Assembly: GCA_902488525.1 (NCBI GenBank)
Contig: CABTWP010000003.1
Location: forward strand, 4,640 to 68,639
Length of the DNA: 64,000 bases
Reading direction: 5' to 3'
DNA from: an uncultured Collinsella sp.
GTDB taxonomy: Bacteria > Actinomycetota > Coriobacteriia > Coriobacteriales > Coriobacteriaceae
In this document: piece after piece, positions 25,238 to 33,977 of the stretch
How positions within the stretch are numbered: position 1 is the stretch's first letter
Layout: every line of letters starts with the position of its first letter
Notes under the pieces: generated by a model
What the model was told of the DNA's origin: nothing
Databases searched by the model: none
The model's input: the letters and a program-made list of their open reading frames with translations, nothing else
Made by a program: the position numbers and the translations under genes

Positions 25238-25820
25238 CGGGCTCGACCGTCCAGGTGATCGTTGCAACCTGATCGCCTTCGCCGGTTACGCGGAAGATGT
25301 CGCGCGTGACGCGGGCGACGTTTCCGCTTGTCTTGAGCTTAATTTTGTCCTTGCCGCCGGCAATGCCCTGGTAGCCCATGTCGAAGGCTGCATTCTTGGA
25401 AAGATCGAGGCCCGTCCCCTGCGTTGCGGCGCTGGCGTTCTGGAGTGCGCCGTCGGGGCCGACCTTAAAGTCGATGGAGTTCTGTGCGGTTCCGGCTTTG
25501 GCGTCGGCAGCAATGGTCCAGGTGTTCATGGCGTCGATCTTCATGTTGGTGACATGGATGCCGTAGGCCGAATGATTGTCGATGGTGGTCGCGTCTTCTG
25601 AGGGGCCCTGAAGCGTGCCGTCGGCCTTGGCGACGAAGGGAATAACCGTCGGAACTTTGAACTCAACGTTGTCGATCTCGGTCCTGACCATTACTTTCGT
25701 GGTTCCAACGCGCCCGGCTGCCATAGCTGGCGTCGGGGCGGCGCCCATTGCGAGCGCGAGCGCGAGCCCTGCGCCCACGACGAGCGCTCTGGCTCCGTTC
25801 ATGTTCCTGGTGATGTCCAT
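25221..25820 (-). CDS. Secreted beta-rich protein, WxL-like tail
   Basis: A 199-aa exported protein: signal peptide ALVVGAGLALALAMGAAPTP with cleavage near AMAAG, then a beta-strand-rich domain with little Cys. The C-terminus (ATITWTVEPG) resembles the distal TxTWTL motif of WxL cell-wall-binding domains, but no WxL motif proper is found. RBS AAAGGAAC precedes the ATG. It lies between a membrane-anchored protein (90 bases upstream) and the LAQTG protein, whose start it overlaps. Probably a non-covalently attached surface subunit; this is inference. Confidence 0.65.
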   Translation of the reverse strand: MDITRNMNGARALVVGAGLALALAMGAAPTPAMAAGRVGTTKVMVRTEIDNVEFKVPTVIPFVAKADGTLQGPSEDATTIDNHSAYGIHVTNMKIDAMNTWTIAADAKAGTAQNSIDFKVGPDGALQNASAATQGTGLDLSKNAAFDMGYQGIAGGKDKIKLKTSGNVARVTRDIFRVTGEGDQVATITWTVEPGAHTA

Positions 25821-25910
25821 GGTCGTTCCTTTCTATTCGCCGCGGGCCGTCCCCGCGATGATTGGACGAATGCTGGTGAATTGCGTGCGGTGCCGCGTCG
25901 GCCGGAAAAG

Positions 25911-26420
25911 CTAGTTCTCGGCTTGCTCAACCCGCACCTTGACACGTGTCGGATTGCCGTGGCTGTCGAGGGTCTTGGCATCGAGTGCCTGGATCTCGAT
26001 GTACGCCTCGCCTTCTTTGATGTCGCCGGCGGGGCACGTTTCGATTGTCTTGCCGGTCTCGACCACACCGGATTCGTACATGGTCTCGTCGTTTTGGATG
26101 ACGCGGAATCGCTGGGGAAATTTATTGTCTTGGACGTTTTGCACGTTGACGCGCAGCTTGCCGTCCTCCTGCAGCTGAGCGACCGGTGCGACCGAAATCG
26201 TCATCATGTTGTCGCGGACGATGGCGTCGAGCTCATCTTGGATTTCCTGACGCGTTTTGCCCTCGGCCGTCGTAACCGAAGCGCCCGCCTCGGGTACGGG
26301 CTGCGACTGCCAAGCGTATAGTCCTACGGCGACAAGGGCACAGACGATGGCCAAACAGGCAAGGATGAGCTTCTTGCGACGACCCAGGCCTGCAAAGTGG
26401 GGTGGCTTCTTCGCGCTCAT
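25911..26420 (-). CDS. Single-pass membrane-anchored surface protein
   Basis: A 169-aa protein with a basic N-terminus (GLGRRKK), one hydrophobic segment (LILACLAIVCALVAVGLYAW), then an extracellular beta-rich domain (SVAPVAQLQEDGKLRVNVQN, KTIETCPAGDIKEGEAYIEI). The second half resembles Ig-like surface domains that recur in Gram-positive adhesin clusters. The start at 26420 overlaps the upstream gene's stop by 4 bases (ATGA), so the two are coupled; an in-frame extension upstream is out-of-frame coding for that gene. Role unknown; the block suggests envelope display. Confidence 0.7.
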   Translation of the reverse strand: MSAKKPPHFAGLGRRKKLILACLAIVCALVAVGLYAWQSQPVPEAGASVTTAEGKTRQEIQDELDAIVRDNMMTISVAPVAQLQEDGKLRVNVQNVQDNKFPQRFRVIQNDETMYESGVVETGKTIETCPAGDIKEGEAYIEIQALDAKTLDSHGNPTRVKVRVEQAEN

Positions 26421-26713
26421 GCGGCATCCTTGGCGGTATAGATGCGCGCAAAGGTGGACGGGTTCGCTCCAAAGAGCATGTGAAGCATCAGGCGGCGTGA
26501 GTAGACAAGCTCGTCGAAGTCGGGAGGGAGCTCGATGTCGTGGATATGCGCGATGCGGTGGGCGAGCGCCGAGAACGACTCGGGGTCGCAGATCACATCG
26601 GTGGTAACGTGGTAGACCGTCGTATCGGGGAATGCCTCTTCGTCGAAAGGCAGGAGATGGGGATCGTCGTCGACTTCGATGGCGATGCCGTACTGGGGCC
26701 AGTAATATGCCAT
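26417..26713 (-). CDS. Hypothetical protein (98 aa), first gene of surface block
   Basis: A small soluble-looking protein, MAYYWPQYGIAIEVDDDPHL at the N-terminus, acidic, with no signal peptide or membrane segment. RBS GGGAGG lies 6 bases before the ATG. I do not recognise a family. Its stop overlaps the start of the anchored protein, so it is expressed with the surface block; it could be a cytoplasmic regulator. Confidence 0.6.
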   Translation of the reverse strand: MAYYWPQYGIAIEVDDDPHLLPFDEEAFPDTTVYHVTTDVICDPESFSALAHRIAHIHDIELPPDFDELVYSRRLMLHMLFGANPSTFARIYTAKDAA

Positions 26714-27059
26714 GGGAACCTCCCTGCTTCTGGGGCCAAAACTTCTGTCGGTTTTGGCTGTCGATGCCGACGGTATCAGCCACTACTTGACCAATTGCTG
26801 ACCAAATGCTTGACGGATTGGTGTCTCCGCAGGTAAAAGGCGGCAAAAAATACTCCAACTTTTTTCAAGCGACAATCGCGCGGTCGGCGACGGCGGGGCC
26901 ATATGTGTCAAAAGCATCGTCTGCCGAGGAAATCAAGCCGCTCGCCGAATTGCACGAACGTAAAAATCGCCAATTATGGAGACGGTCTCGAACACGTCGA
27001 CGAAACGATGCGGTAACATCTCCCTGCAAATACTGTAGTTAGCTAAAGGGGGAGTTCGC
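26714..27059. other. Divergent intergenic region (346 bp)
   Basis: Separates the leftward surface block from the rightward dehydrogenase operon, so it should hold both promoters. TTGACC/CTGACC/TTGACG occur three times at 11-12 base spacing (26787-26815), possibly regulator half sites. No clear -10/-35 pair, ORF or terminator is visible. Confidence 0.35.
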
Positions 27060-28661
27060 GTGTCTGCAACCATCAAACCCTTCACCGACGAGTTCGAAGA
27101 GTATGGTCGCGACGAGTCTCGCGCATCGGGCGAGGCCTCGAGCATCTCGTTTCCGACAACGGAAGACGAGGTCCGTGCCATTTTGGAAAAGCTCCATGCC
27201 GAGCGTGTCCCGGTAACGGTTCAGGGCGCCCGAACCGGCCTTGCCGCCGGTGCCGTGCCCCACGGCGGGCATATCCTCAATACTTCCCGTATGAATCGCT
27301 ACTTGGGCCTTCGCCGCGATGAACAAGGCCAATTTCTGCTGCGCGTGGAGCCGGGCGTTGTGCTCTCGGAGCTGCGCAAGCAGCTGAGTAAGAAGGTGCT
27401 GCCGACTGCTGGTTGGGACCATGCATCGCTTGAGGTCTACGAGGAATTCCAAGAGGCCCCCGAGCAGTTCTTTCCCACCGATCCCACCGAGACGTCTGCC
27501 TGTCTGGGCGGCATGGCGGCATGTAACGCCTCCGGCGCCCGCAGCTACGCCTACGGCCCCATGCGCCCACATATCACGGGACTCCACGTCGCGCTGGCTG
27601 ATGGCGATTTGCTTGAGCTTCAGCGCGGCGAGGCTTTTGCCCAGGGCCGCCACCTGTCGCTCGTGACGGCAGCGGGCCGTACGCTCGAGCTCGATCTTCC
27701 CGGATATACCATGCCCAAGACAAAAAATGCCTCAGGTTATTTCGTTGCGGACGAAATGGACGCCATCGACCTCTTTATCGGTGCTTGCGGCACGCTCGGC
27801 GTTATCACCGAGCTCGAGATCGCCCTGCAGGCGGCGCCTGCGGTCGTTTGGGGTGTGAGCTGCTTTTTCGATAGCGAAGACAAGGCCGTGTCCTTTACCG
27901 ATTCCGTGCGTCCCGTCCTGTCCCATGCGGCTGCCATCGAGTACTTCGACGCTGGCGCCCTGGATATTCTACGTCGCCAGCGCGAGCAGTCGACGGCGTT
28001 TGCCTCGCTGCCGGCGCTCGACAAAGAGGCCAAGGTCTGTGTCTACGTGGAGCTCGACTGCGACGACGAAGCCCAGGCGACTGAGGAGCTGTACCACCTG
28101 GGATGGGTTTTGGAGCTTGCGGGCGGCCACGACGACGCGACCTGGGTTGCGCGCACCGAGGTCGATCGCGAGTGTCAGCGATTCTTCCGCCATGCGGTGC
28201 CCGAGAGCGTCAACATGCTCATCGACGAGCGTCGCCGCACGGATCCTACCATCACCAAACTGGGGTCGGACATGTCGGTGCCCAACGCACGCTTGGCCGA
28301 TGTCATCGCCCTTTATCGCCGTACGTTGTCCGAAAGTGGGCTTGAATCTGCCGCCTGGGGGCACATCGGTAACAACCATCTGCATGTGAACATTCTGCCG
28401 CGCGATGCGCAGGATTACCGCCGCGGCGGAGAACTCTTTGCCCAGTGGGCTTCCGAGGTCACGGCCATGGGCGGTGCCGTTTCTGCCGAGCATGGCGTCG
28501 GTAAGATCAAGGCGGGCTTTTTGGAGACGATGTACGGTCACGAGGCTATGGTCGAGTCGGCGCGGCTCAAGCTCCAGCTCGATCCCGACGGGCAGCTGGG
28601 TCGCGGCAACCTGTTTTCGGAGAAGCTCTTGGATGAGCTCGTCCAGAAAGGGGGCGCGTGA
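27060..28661 (+). CDS. FAD-linked dehydrogenase (D-lactate/glycolate type)
   Basis: A 533-aa flavoprotein of the GlcD/LctD family. Seen: the FAD-binding segment PVTVQGARTGLAAGAVPHGG, TETSACLGGMAACNASGARS, ACGTLGVITELEIAL, and C-terminal WGHIGNNHLHVN plus AEHGVGKIKAG (FAD oxidase C-terminal domain). It starts at GTG with AGGGGGAG upstream. EtfB and a ferredoxin-EtfA follow with no gap, like the lctBCD lactate dehydrogenase/Etf complex of Acetobacterium, which couples lactate oxidation to NAD+ by flavin-based confurcation with ferredoxin. Substrate (lactate, glycolate or another 2-hydroxyacid) cannot be fixed from sequence. Confidence 0.88.
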   Translation: MSATIKPFTDEFEEYGRDESRASGEASSISFPTTEDEVRAILEKLHAERVPVTVQGARTGLAAGAVPHGGHILNTSRMNRYLGLRRDEQGQFLLRVEPGVVLSELRKQLSKKVLPTAGWDHASLEVYEEFQEAPEQFFPTDPTETSACLGGMAACNASGARSYAYGPMRPHITGLHVALADGDLLELQRGEAFAQGRHLSLVTAAGRTLELDLPGYTMPKTKNASGYFVADEMDAIDLFIGACGTLGVITELEIALQAAPAVVWGVSCFFDSEDKAVSFTDSVRPVLSHAAAIEYFDAGALDILRRQREQSTAFASLPALDKEAKVCVYVELDCDDEAQATEELYHLGWVLELAGGHDDATWVARTEVDRECQRFFRHAVPESVNMLIDERRRTDPTITKLGSDMSVPNARLADVIALYRRTLSESGLESAAWGHIGNNHLHVNILPRDAQDYRRGGELFAQWASEVTAMGGAVSAEHGVGKIKAGFLETMYGHEAMVESARLKLQLDPDGQLGRGNLFSEKLLDELVQKGGA

Positions 28662-28663
28662 AG

Positions 28664-29479
28664 ATGAGCGATTTCCATATGGTGGTGTGCGTCAAGGCCG
28701 TGCCGGGCAGCACCGAGGTCAAGATGGACCCCAAGACCAATACCATCGTGCGCGATGGCAAGCAGGCGGTCATTAATCCCTTTGATGCGAGCGCTTTGGA
28801 ATGCGCGCTGGCGCTGAAAGACGACTTTATCGGCTTTGGCATGGACGTGCGCGTAACGGTGGTGTCGATGGGCATCCACGCGACCGAGTCGCTGCTGCGC
28901 GACTGCATCGCTCGAGGTGCCGACGACGCGCTGCTGCTGACCGATCGCGCCTTTGCAGGTGCCGATACCCTAGCCACCACCTATGCCCTCAAATGCGGCA
29001 TCGAGGCTCTCGACGAGGACTTCGACCTGCTCATCTGCGGCAAGATGGCAGTGGACGGCGATACGGCCCAGATCGGCCCCGAGCTGGCCGGTGCTTTTGA
29101 GATTCCCTGTGTGACCGACGTGAGCTGCGTGCAGAGCGCGGGCTTTACGACCTGTGGTTCACTGGCGCTTGTTCACGGCTGCGATGCCGGCGAGGAGACG
29201 GTCTATCTTGAGATGCCGTGTGCGATGACGACCGCCAAGGAGATTGGCCAGCTGCGTATGCCGAGTATTGCCGGTATCCGCGCATCCGAGGATGCGGACG
29301 TGCGCGTGGTCAGCGCTGCCGACGTGAACGCCGACCCCTCGCGTTTCGGTCTTGCCGGATCGCCGACGCAGGTCGTGCGCTCGTTTGTGCCCGACCGTGA
29401 TCAAACGTGCGAGACCGTTGAGGGCACGGCATCCGAGCAGGCGGAAAAGCTCGCCAAGATTATCGAGGGGATGGCATAG
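28664..29479 (+). CDS. etfB: Electron transfer flavoprotein beta subunit
   Basis: A 271-aa EtfB: HMVVCVKAVPGS at the N-terminus, the NPFDASALECAL nucleotide-binding region, and LLICGKMAVDGDTAQIGPEL before the C-terminal arm. It should carry FAD/AMP and bind the dehydrogenase. I start at ATG 28664, 9 bases from AAAGGGGG; a GTG at 28658 overlapping the upstream stop is the alternative. It sits between the dehydrogenase and EtfA genes in one operon. Confidence 0.9.
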   Translation: MSDFHMVVCVKAVPGSTEVKMDPKTNTIVRDGKQAVINPFDASALECALALKDDFIGFGMDVRVTVVSMGIHATESLLRDCIARGADDALLLTDRAFAGADTLATTYALKCGIEALDEDFDLLICGKMAVDGDTAQIGPELAGAFEIPCVTDVSCVQSAGFTTCGSLALVHGCDAGEETVYLEMPCAMTTAKEIGQLRMPSIAGIRASEDADVRVVSAADVNADPSRFGLAGSPTQVVRSFVPDRDQTCETVEGTASEQAEKLAKIIEGMA

Positions 29480-30685
29480 ATGAGCGGATTGAATATCGAT
29501 AGCGAAGCCTGCATCGGTTGCGGTCGCTGCGTTCGCGCCTGTGCCTCGGGCGGCATCGTAGTGGAAGGCGAGCGATCAAGCCGATGCGCCCGCGTAACCG
29601 ACGGCTGCATCCTATGCGGTGGGTGCGTCGACGCCTGCCCTGTCAACGCTATCTCGATCGAGCGTGATGAGGCCGCTGGTGCGGTTGGCCTCGATGCGTA
29701 CCGAGACATTTGGGTATTCGCGCAGACCGACGAGCACTATACGGTGAATCCCGTTGCCTATGAGCTCATGGGCAAGGGCCGCGAGCTTGCCGATGCTCGT
29801 GGCTGCCGTTTGGTGGCGCTGGTCGGTATGGGCCCCGAGGGTTCTCTCGGTGACCTGGAGCATCTGGTTTGCGCGGGCGCCGACGAAGTCCTGGCCTGTC
29901 GCGACGAGCGCCTGCGCCAAAACGATGCGGAGGTCTACGCCCGCTTGATCTGCGATTTGGTAGCCGAACGCAAACCCGAGGCCATCCTATACGGTGCGAC
30001 CGCTTTTGGTCGCGAACTGGCACCCGGCGTTGCCGTGCGTTTGCAGACGGGCCTTACGGCTGACTGCACCGTACTTTCGATGGATGCAGAGACGGGACTG
30101 CTGCAACAGACGCGTCCGGCGTTTGGCGGCAACCTGATGGCCACCATCATTTGCCCCAACCACCGTCCGCAGATGGCAACGGTGCGCCCCGGTATCTTTA
30201 AGGCTCCCGACTTCGACTACGGCCGCTCTGGCACGATCACCCAGATATCGCTTGCGGATGATGCTAAGGCTCGTGTCGAGATCTCGATTCCCGCCGAGGA
30301 GTGGGGACAGCAGCCCTCGATCGCCAATGCCGAGTGCCTGGTCGTGGTGGGTCGCGGCATTGGTTCCAAGAAAAACCTGCCGTTGATGCGAAGGCTCGCC
30401 GAGGCTCTGGGAGCCGAGCTTGGCTGCACGCGACCTGTCGTGGAGGCCGGCTGGTTGGAGTATCGCCATCAGATTGGCCAGACGGGCGTATCGGTTTCGC
30501 CCAAGCTTCTCGTGAGTATCGGTGTTTCGGGCGCCATTCAGCATCTTGCCGGCATCGGTGGGGCGGAGTGCATTATCGCCATCAACGAGGACCCGGATGC
30601 CCCCATTTTCGGTGCTGCCCAGTACAAGGTTGTTGGGGACGCCGTCGAGGTCGTCGAGGAGCTGCTGGCCCAGCTTGAGCGCTAG
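29480..30685 (+). CDS. etfA: EtfA with N-terminal 2x[4Fe-4S] ferredoxin domain
   Basis: A 401-aa fusion. Residues 1-62 carry two cluster motifs, CIGCGRCVRAC and CILCGGCVDACP, then EtfA with FAD motif GQTGVSVSPKLLVSIG and ISGAIQHLAG-like residues. Etf alpha subunits fused to ferredoxin occur in electron-bifurcating/confurcating complexes such as LctC and CarE. The start follows the EtfB stop directly. The ferredoxin domain should pass electrons between soluble ferredoxin and the flavins. Its 3' end overlaps the convergent HD gene by 4 bases. Confidence 0.9.
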   Translation: MSGLNIDSEACIGCGRCVRACASGGIVVEGERSSRCARVTDGCILCGGCVDACPVNAISIERDEAAGAVGLDAYRDIWVFAQTDEHYTVNPVAYELMGKGRELADARGCRLVALVGMGPEGSLGDLEHLVCAGADEVLACRDERLRQNDAEVYARLICDLVAERKPEAILYGATAFGRELAPGVAVRLQTGLTADCTVLSMDAETGLLQQTRPAFGGNLMATIICPNHRPQMATVRPGIFKAPDFDYGRSGTITQISLADDAKARVEISIPAEEWGQQPSIANAECLVVVGRGIGSKKNLPLMRRLAEALGAELGCTRPVVEAGWLEYRHQIGQTGVSVSPKLLVSIGVSGAIQHLAGIGGAECIIAINEDPDAPIFGAAQYKVVGDAVEVVEELLAQLER

Positions 30686-31494
30686 GCGCGCGCCAGCCAG
30701 TCGCGCATCTCGTCCTTTAGGCACTCCCAGGTCGCTTGCGTGGTGGGATTGGTAAAGGGGCGCGTAATGCCAAAGGGTGCGTCGAGCAGGCGGTAGATAT
30801 CGCCCTGTTCGCGCGCCAGCGCGCGGCTTGCTGGATAGACGAGCTCAAACATAAAGCAGATAAGCCCCACCAAGAAGTCGGCGGGCTCATCGCGCTCATC
30901 GCGTGCGACGCAGCGGTGCTCGTCAAAGGCGGCAAGTGTCGGCGACGAGAAACGGCTGCCGAGAAACGTCTTCTCGTCCACCTTGAGGATAGTGTCGACG
31001 GTGCTGTCGGCGATGGTGCGCATAATGTCGATCTTGTCACCATCGCGCACGATATCGCAGAAGCACCGTGTACGCTCGTCGAGTTGTGCCGGCAGGCGAA
31101 AGTCGCTGTGATAGGCGATGCTCGCTCGGATGAGCTCGTCATGCGCACCGGTTTCGATAAAGTCACGGATGTTTGTCGTGGCGGGTGCATCGGCGGGATT
31201 CTCGCCAAAGAGGACCTCGATGCCCAGCGCCGCATGGCTCATGCTCTCGGCGTCCTTAAAGGTGTCCCAGCGTCGCAGCTGCTCAAAGCGGCCCATATCG
31301 TGTAGCAGGCCGCAAAGCCATGCCAGGTCAATATCTTCTGACGACCAGCCCTGCTCGCGCGCTACGGCATCGCATGCCTCGGCCACGTGGTACGTATGCT
31401 CGATTTTGAGCGCGATGCGTGGGTTGGTGGCGTCGTAGGCATCGGTGTAGCTTTTGAAGGCCGCGCGCGCCCGGTCTCGATCGATAGCTGTCAT
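30682..31494 (-). CDS. HD-domain phosphohydrolase
   Basis: A 270-aa HD-superfamily protein; the metal-binding HD pair is in LCGLLHDMGRFEQLRRW with the preceding His in EHTYHVAE, and ligand Asp in IVRDGDKIDIM. Likely acts on nucleotides or phosphorylated substrates. RBS AGGAAG precedes the ATG. It is divergent from azlCD and convergent with etfA. The specific reaction is unknown. Confidence 0.83.
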   Translation of the reverse strand: MTAIDRDRARAAFKSYTDAYDATNPRIALKIEHTYHVAEACDAVAREQGWSSEDIDLAWLCGLLHDMGRFEQLRRWDTFKDAESMSHAALGIEVLFGENPADAPATTNIRDFIETGAHDELIRASIAYHSDFRLPAQLDERTRCFCDIVRDGDKIDIMRTIADSTVDTILKVDEKTFLGSRFSSPTLAAFDEHRCVARDERDEPADFLVGLICFMFELVYPASRALAREQGDIYRLLDAPFGITRPFTNPTTQATWECLKDEMRDWLARA

Positions 31495-31620
31495 AATGAC
31501 TTCCTAAAAAGTTGTGTCTTTCGATCCGGTGGCAATTGTAGGTGAACTCGGTTGCTGTCGGATGATGATTCTGCCGTATCGCTACATGCGGCTCGGAGAC
31601 CTTGTCAGGATGAGAAGCGT

Positions 31621-32313
31621 ATGGTGCTCAAAATCGTTAGAACCGTCTGGCCGGTGATGCTTACCTATGTTGCAATAGGCGCGCCGTGCGGAATGATCAT
31701 GGGGCAGACGGGAATGGAGCCCTGGATGGTCTTTGCCCTGAGCAGTACGTTTGTGACGGGCAGCGGCCAGTTTATGATCTGCAACCTGTGGCTGGCGGGT
31801 GTGCCGGCAGCATCGATCGTCGCGAGCGTTGCCGCCATCTCCTCGCGTTTTGCGCTTTACTCGGCATCGATCGCACCGCATCTGAGGGGTGCCTCGAAGC
31901 GTCAGACGCTGGCTGTTGCCGCGACACTTACCGAGGAGGCATATGGCATCTCGCTTGCCAAGTTGGTTGAAGGGGAGGATTGGGGCCCGCGCGAGTCCTT
32001 TGTGCTCAACGTGATCCTCATCGCAACATGGGGCGTTTCGTGTACGATGGGCGCCATCGTCGGCGCCGTTGTCGATGTTCCCACCGCCATTGCAGCCTTT
32101 GTCTGCACCTCGCTCTTTATCTGCCTGCTCTTTTCGCAGCGGCTGTCGCGCGGTAACGTTGTCGCGGCGGTTTCGGGCGCGGTGTCCGTCGCCGTATGCA
32201 AGTTCTTGGGCCTCGCGAATATTGCCGTGCCGGCAAGCGTCGTGGTCGGCATTGCCATTGCGCTGGCGTGCGATGCTGTATTTGACGGAAGAGGTGCCCG
32301 CGATGCCCGCTAA
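31621..32313 (+). CDS. azlC: Branched-chain amino acid exporter subunit AzlC
   Basis: A 230-aa AzlC-family permease with about six hydrophobic segments; TYVAIGAPCGMIMGQTG and TFVTGSGQFMICNLWLAG are family-like. AzlC and AzlD together export branched-chain amino acids and analogues. The start at 31621 (MVLKIVRTVWPV) follows AGGATGAG; a longer frame from 31552 has no RBS. azlD overlaps the 3' end by 11 bases. Confidence 0.88.
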   Translation: MVLKIVRTVWPVMLTYVAIGAPCGMIMGQTGMEPWMVFALSSTFVTGSGQFMICNLWLAGVPAASIVASVAAISSRFALYSASIAPHLRGASKRQTLAVAATLTEEAYGISLAKLVEGEDWGPRESFVLNVILIATWGVSCTMGAIVGAVVDVPTAIAAFVCTSLFICLLFSQRLSRGNVVAAVSGAVSVAVCKFLGLANIAVPASVVVGIAIALACDAVFDGRGARDAR

Positions 32314-32626
32314 CGAGTTCTTGGTTCTGTGGCTGTCGTCGTGGGCTGCTATCGCGTTCTTTCGCATCGCGCCGGCGTTCGCCTTGCGCGGGCGGACCCT
32401 GTCGCCCCGCATTACCGAGGCCCTGGGCTATATCCCGCCCGCTGCCTTTGCCGCGCTGGTCGCCAACGACTTGGTGAACCCCGGCGCGTTCGACGCGGGA
32501 CTCTGGCCTGCCTTGGTTCCCTGGATTGCGGCCACCGGCGTCGTGGCGGTGGCAATCAAGACAAAGTCGATGTTGTGGTGCTGCGTTTCGGGCATCGTGT
32601 TCTATATCGTTTTGAGCCTCGTATAG
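32303..32626 (+). CDS. azlD: Branched-chain amino acid exporter subunit AzlD
   Basis: A 107-aa partner of AzlC with four hydrophobic helices; starts MPANEFLVLWLSSWAAIAFF and contains ALGYIPPAAFAALV. AGAGGTG inside azlC serves as RBS, and the coding overlap suggests translational coupling. The frame is open further upstream within azlC, but the ATG at 32303 gives the family length. Confidence 0.88.
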   Translation: MPANEFLVLWLSSWAAIAFFRIAPAFALRGRTLSPRITEALGYIPPAAFAALVANDLVNPGAFDAGLWPALVPWIAATGVVAVAIKTKSMLWCCVSGIVFYIVLSLV

Positions 32627-32767
32627 GAGCAGGACGCGTTATCGTCCCGGCCTAACGAATCGAATTTCTCACCGAGGCGGTCTGCTTCTTCTGGTACCAT
32701 GGTCAAACTTTACTGTAGCAAAGCGTGACGTGGGCTTTTGTTCTGCGTCAGCGGAAATGGGGGTTTC

Positions 32768-33790
32768 ATGGCACAGGAAGCGACCGCCAGCGAGCAAAAG
32801 AAATTCAAGGTACCGCGCATCCCGGGCGACATCATGATCTATCCGATGATCGTCGGCCTTTTGCTCAATACCTTCTGCCCGCAGGTCTTTGAGGTCGGCG
32901 GCTTCTTTACGGCTGCCTGCCGCGGCGGCTCCAACACCATCGTTGCCGCGATCTTGCTGTTCGTGGGCGCCGGCATCAGCTTTAAGTCCACGCCGGGCGC
33001 CATCAAGACCGGCATCGTCGTGCTGATTCCTAAGCTTGTAGTGGCAGCCGCGCTGGGTCTGGGCGTCGCGTACTTCTTTAACGATAACTTCCTGGGCCTG
33101 AGCTCCGTGTCTATCATCGGCGGCATAACGTTTTGCAACATGGCGCTCTATACGGGCATCATGGGCGAGTTCGGCGATGAGTCCGAGCAGGGCGCTGTCG
33201 GTATCCTGTTCTTTACGGCCGGCCCCGCCGTCACGATGATCATCCTCGGTGTCTCGGGTCTCGCCAACATCCCCGTCGGCACCATCATCGGATCCATCCT
33301 GCCGCTTGTTATCGGCATGGTCCTGGGCAACTTGTTCCCGTTTATCAAGAATCTGCTGGTCCCCGGCGCCAATCCCGCGATCGCCGTTATCGGCTTTCAG
33401 CTCGGTGCGTCCATGAGCCTTTCGAGCTTTATCACCGGCGGTATTTCGGGCATCCTGCTGGGCCTCATCACGCTCTTTATCGTCGGTCCCATTACCTTTG
33501 CGTTCGAGCGCCTGTGCGGTGGTAACGGCAAGGCGGCCGTTGCCTGCTCCACTATCGCCGGCACGGCTATGACCACGCCGGTCGCCCTCGCCGAGGTCGC
33601 CCCGCGCTATGCCGAGCTTGCGCCCACTGCGTATGCGCAGATCGCCACTGCCGTCATCATCACGGCAATCATGGCTCCGATTCTGACCGGCTGGGTCGAT
33701 AAGAAGTTCTGCCACGGCAAAGAGGATCTGTCGCCTGCCGGTGTCGAGGCCATCGAGGAGGCCGTCGCGACCGACATCGATGGCGAGTAA
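32768..33790 (+). CDS. kdgT: 2-keto-3-deoxygluconate permease family protein
   Basis: A 340-aa KDGT-type transporter with ten or so hydrophobic segments; characteristic Gly/Ala/Thr-rich loops such as GAGISFKSTPGAIKTG, GGITFCNMALYTGIMGEFGD and STIAGTAMTTPVALAEV. The family imports ketodeoxygluconate, a pectin/uronate breakdown product, with protons. No uronate catabolic genes adjoin it, so the substrate is only family-level. ATG at 32768 is chosen (GGGGG just upstream); an upstream TTG at 32738 is less likely. Confidence 0.83.
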   Translation: MAQEATASEQKKFKVPRIPGDIMIYPMIVGLLLNTFCPQVFEVGGFFTAACRGGSNTIVAAILLFVGAGISFKSTPGAIKTGIVVLIPKLVVAAALGLGVAYFFNDNFLGLSSVSIIGGITFCNMALYTGIMGEFGDESEQGAVGILFFTAGPAVTMIILGVSGLANIPVGTIIGSILPLVIGMVLGNLFPFIKNLLVPGANPAIAVIGFQLGASMSLSSFITGGISGILLGLITLFIVGPITFAFERLCGGNGKAAVACSTIAGTAMTTPVALAEVAPRYAELAPTAYAQIATAVIITAIMAPILTGWVDKKFCHGKEDLSPAGVEAIEEAVATDIDGE

Positions 33791-33835
33791 TCGTCGACGC
33801 GAGTCAATCAAGCCGGCGTGCAATTCGCGCCGTTT

Positions 33836-33879
33836 GAGCGCCCGAACGAAAGCTGTCTTGCAGTGACGTTCGGGCGCTC
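33836..33879 (+). terminator. Hairpin terminator after the permease
   Basis: GAGCGCCCGAACG and CGTTCGGGCGCTC form a perfect 13-bp stem with an 18-base loop, followed by TGCTATTATT. A second small hairpin, ACCCCT...AGGGGT (33896-33914) followed by GTTTATT, may assist. Confidence 0.65.
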
Positions 33880-33977
33880 TGCTATTATTCCCCTTACCCC
33901 TGCGGAGTAGGGGTGTTTATTGCCCAGACACGAATCGGGCGATTCTGACCACTTGGATATTGAAGGGATGGCGTCTA

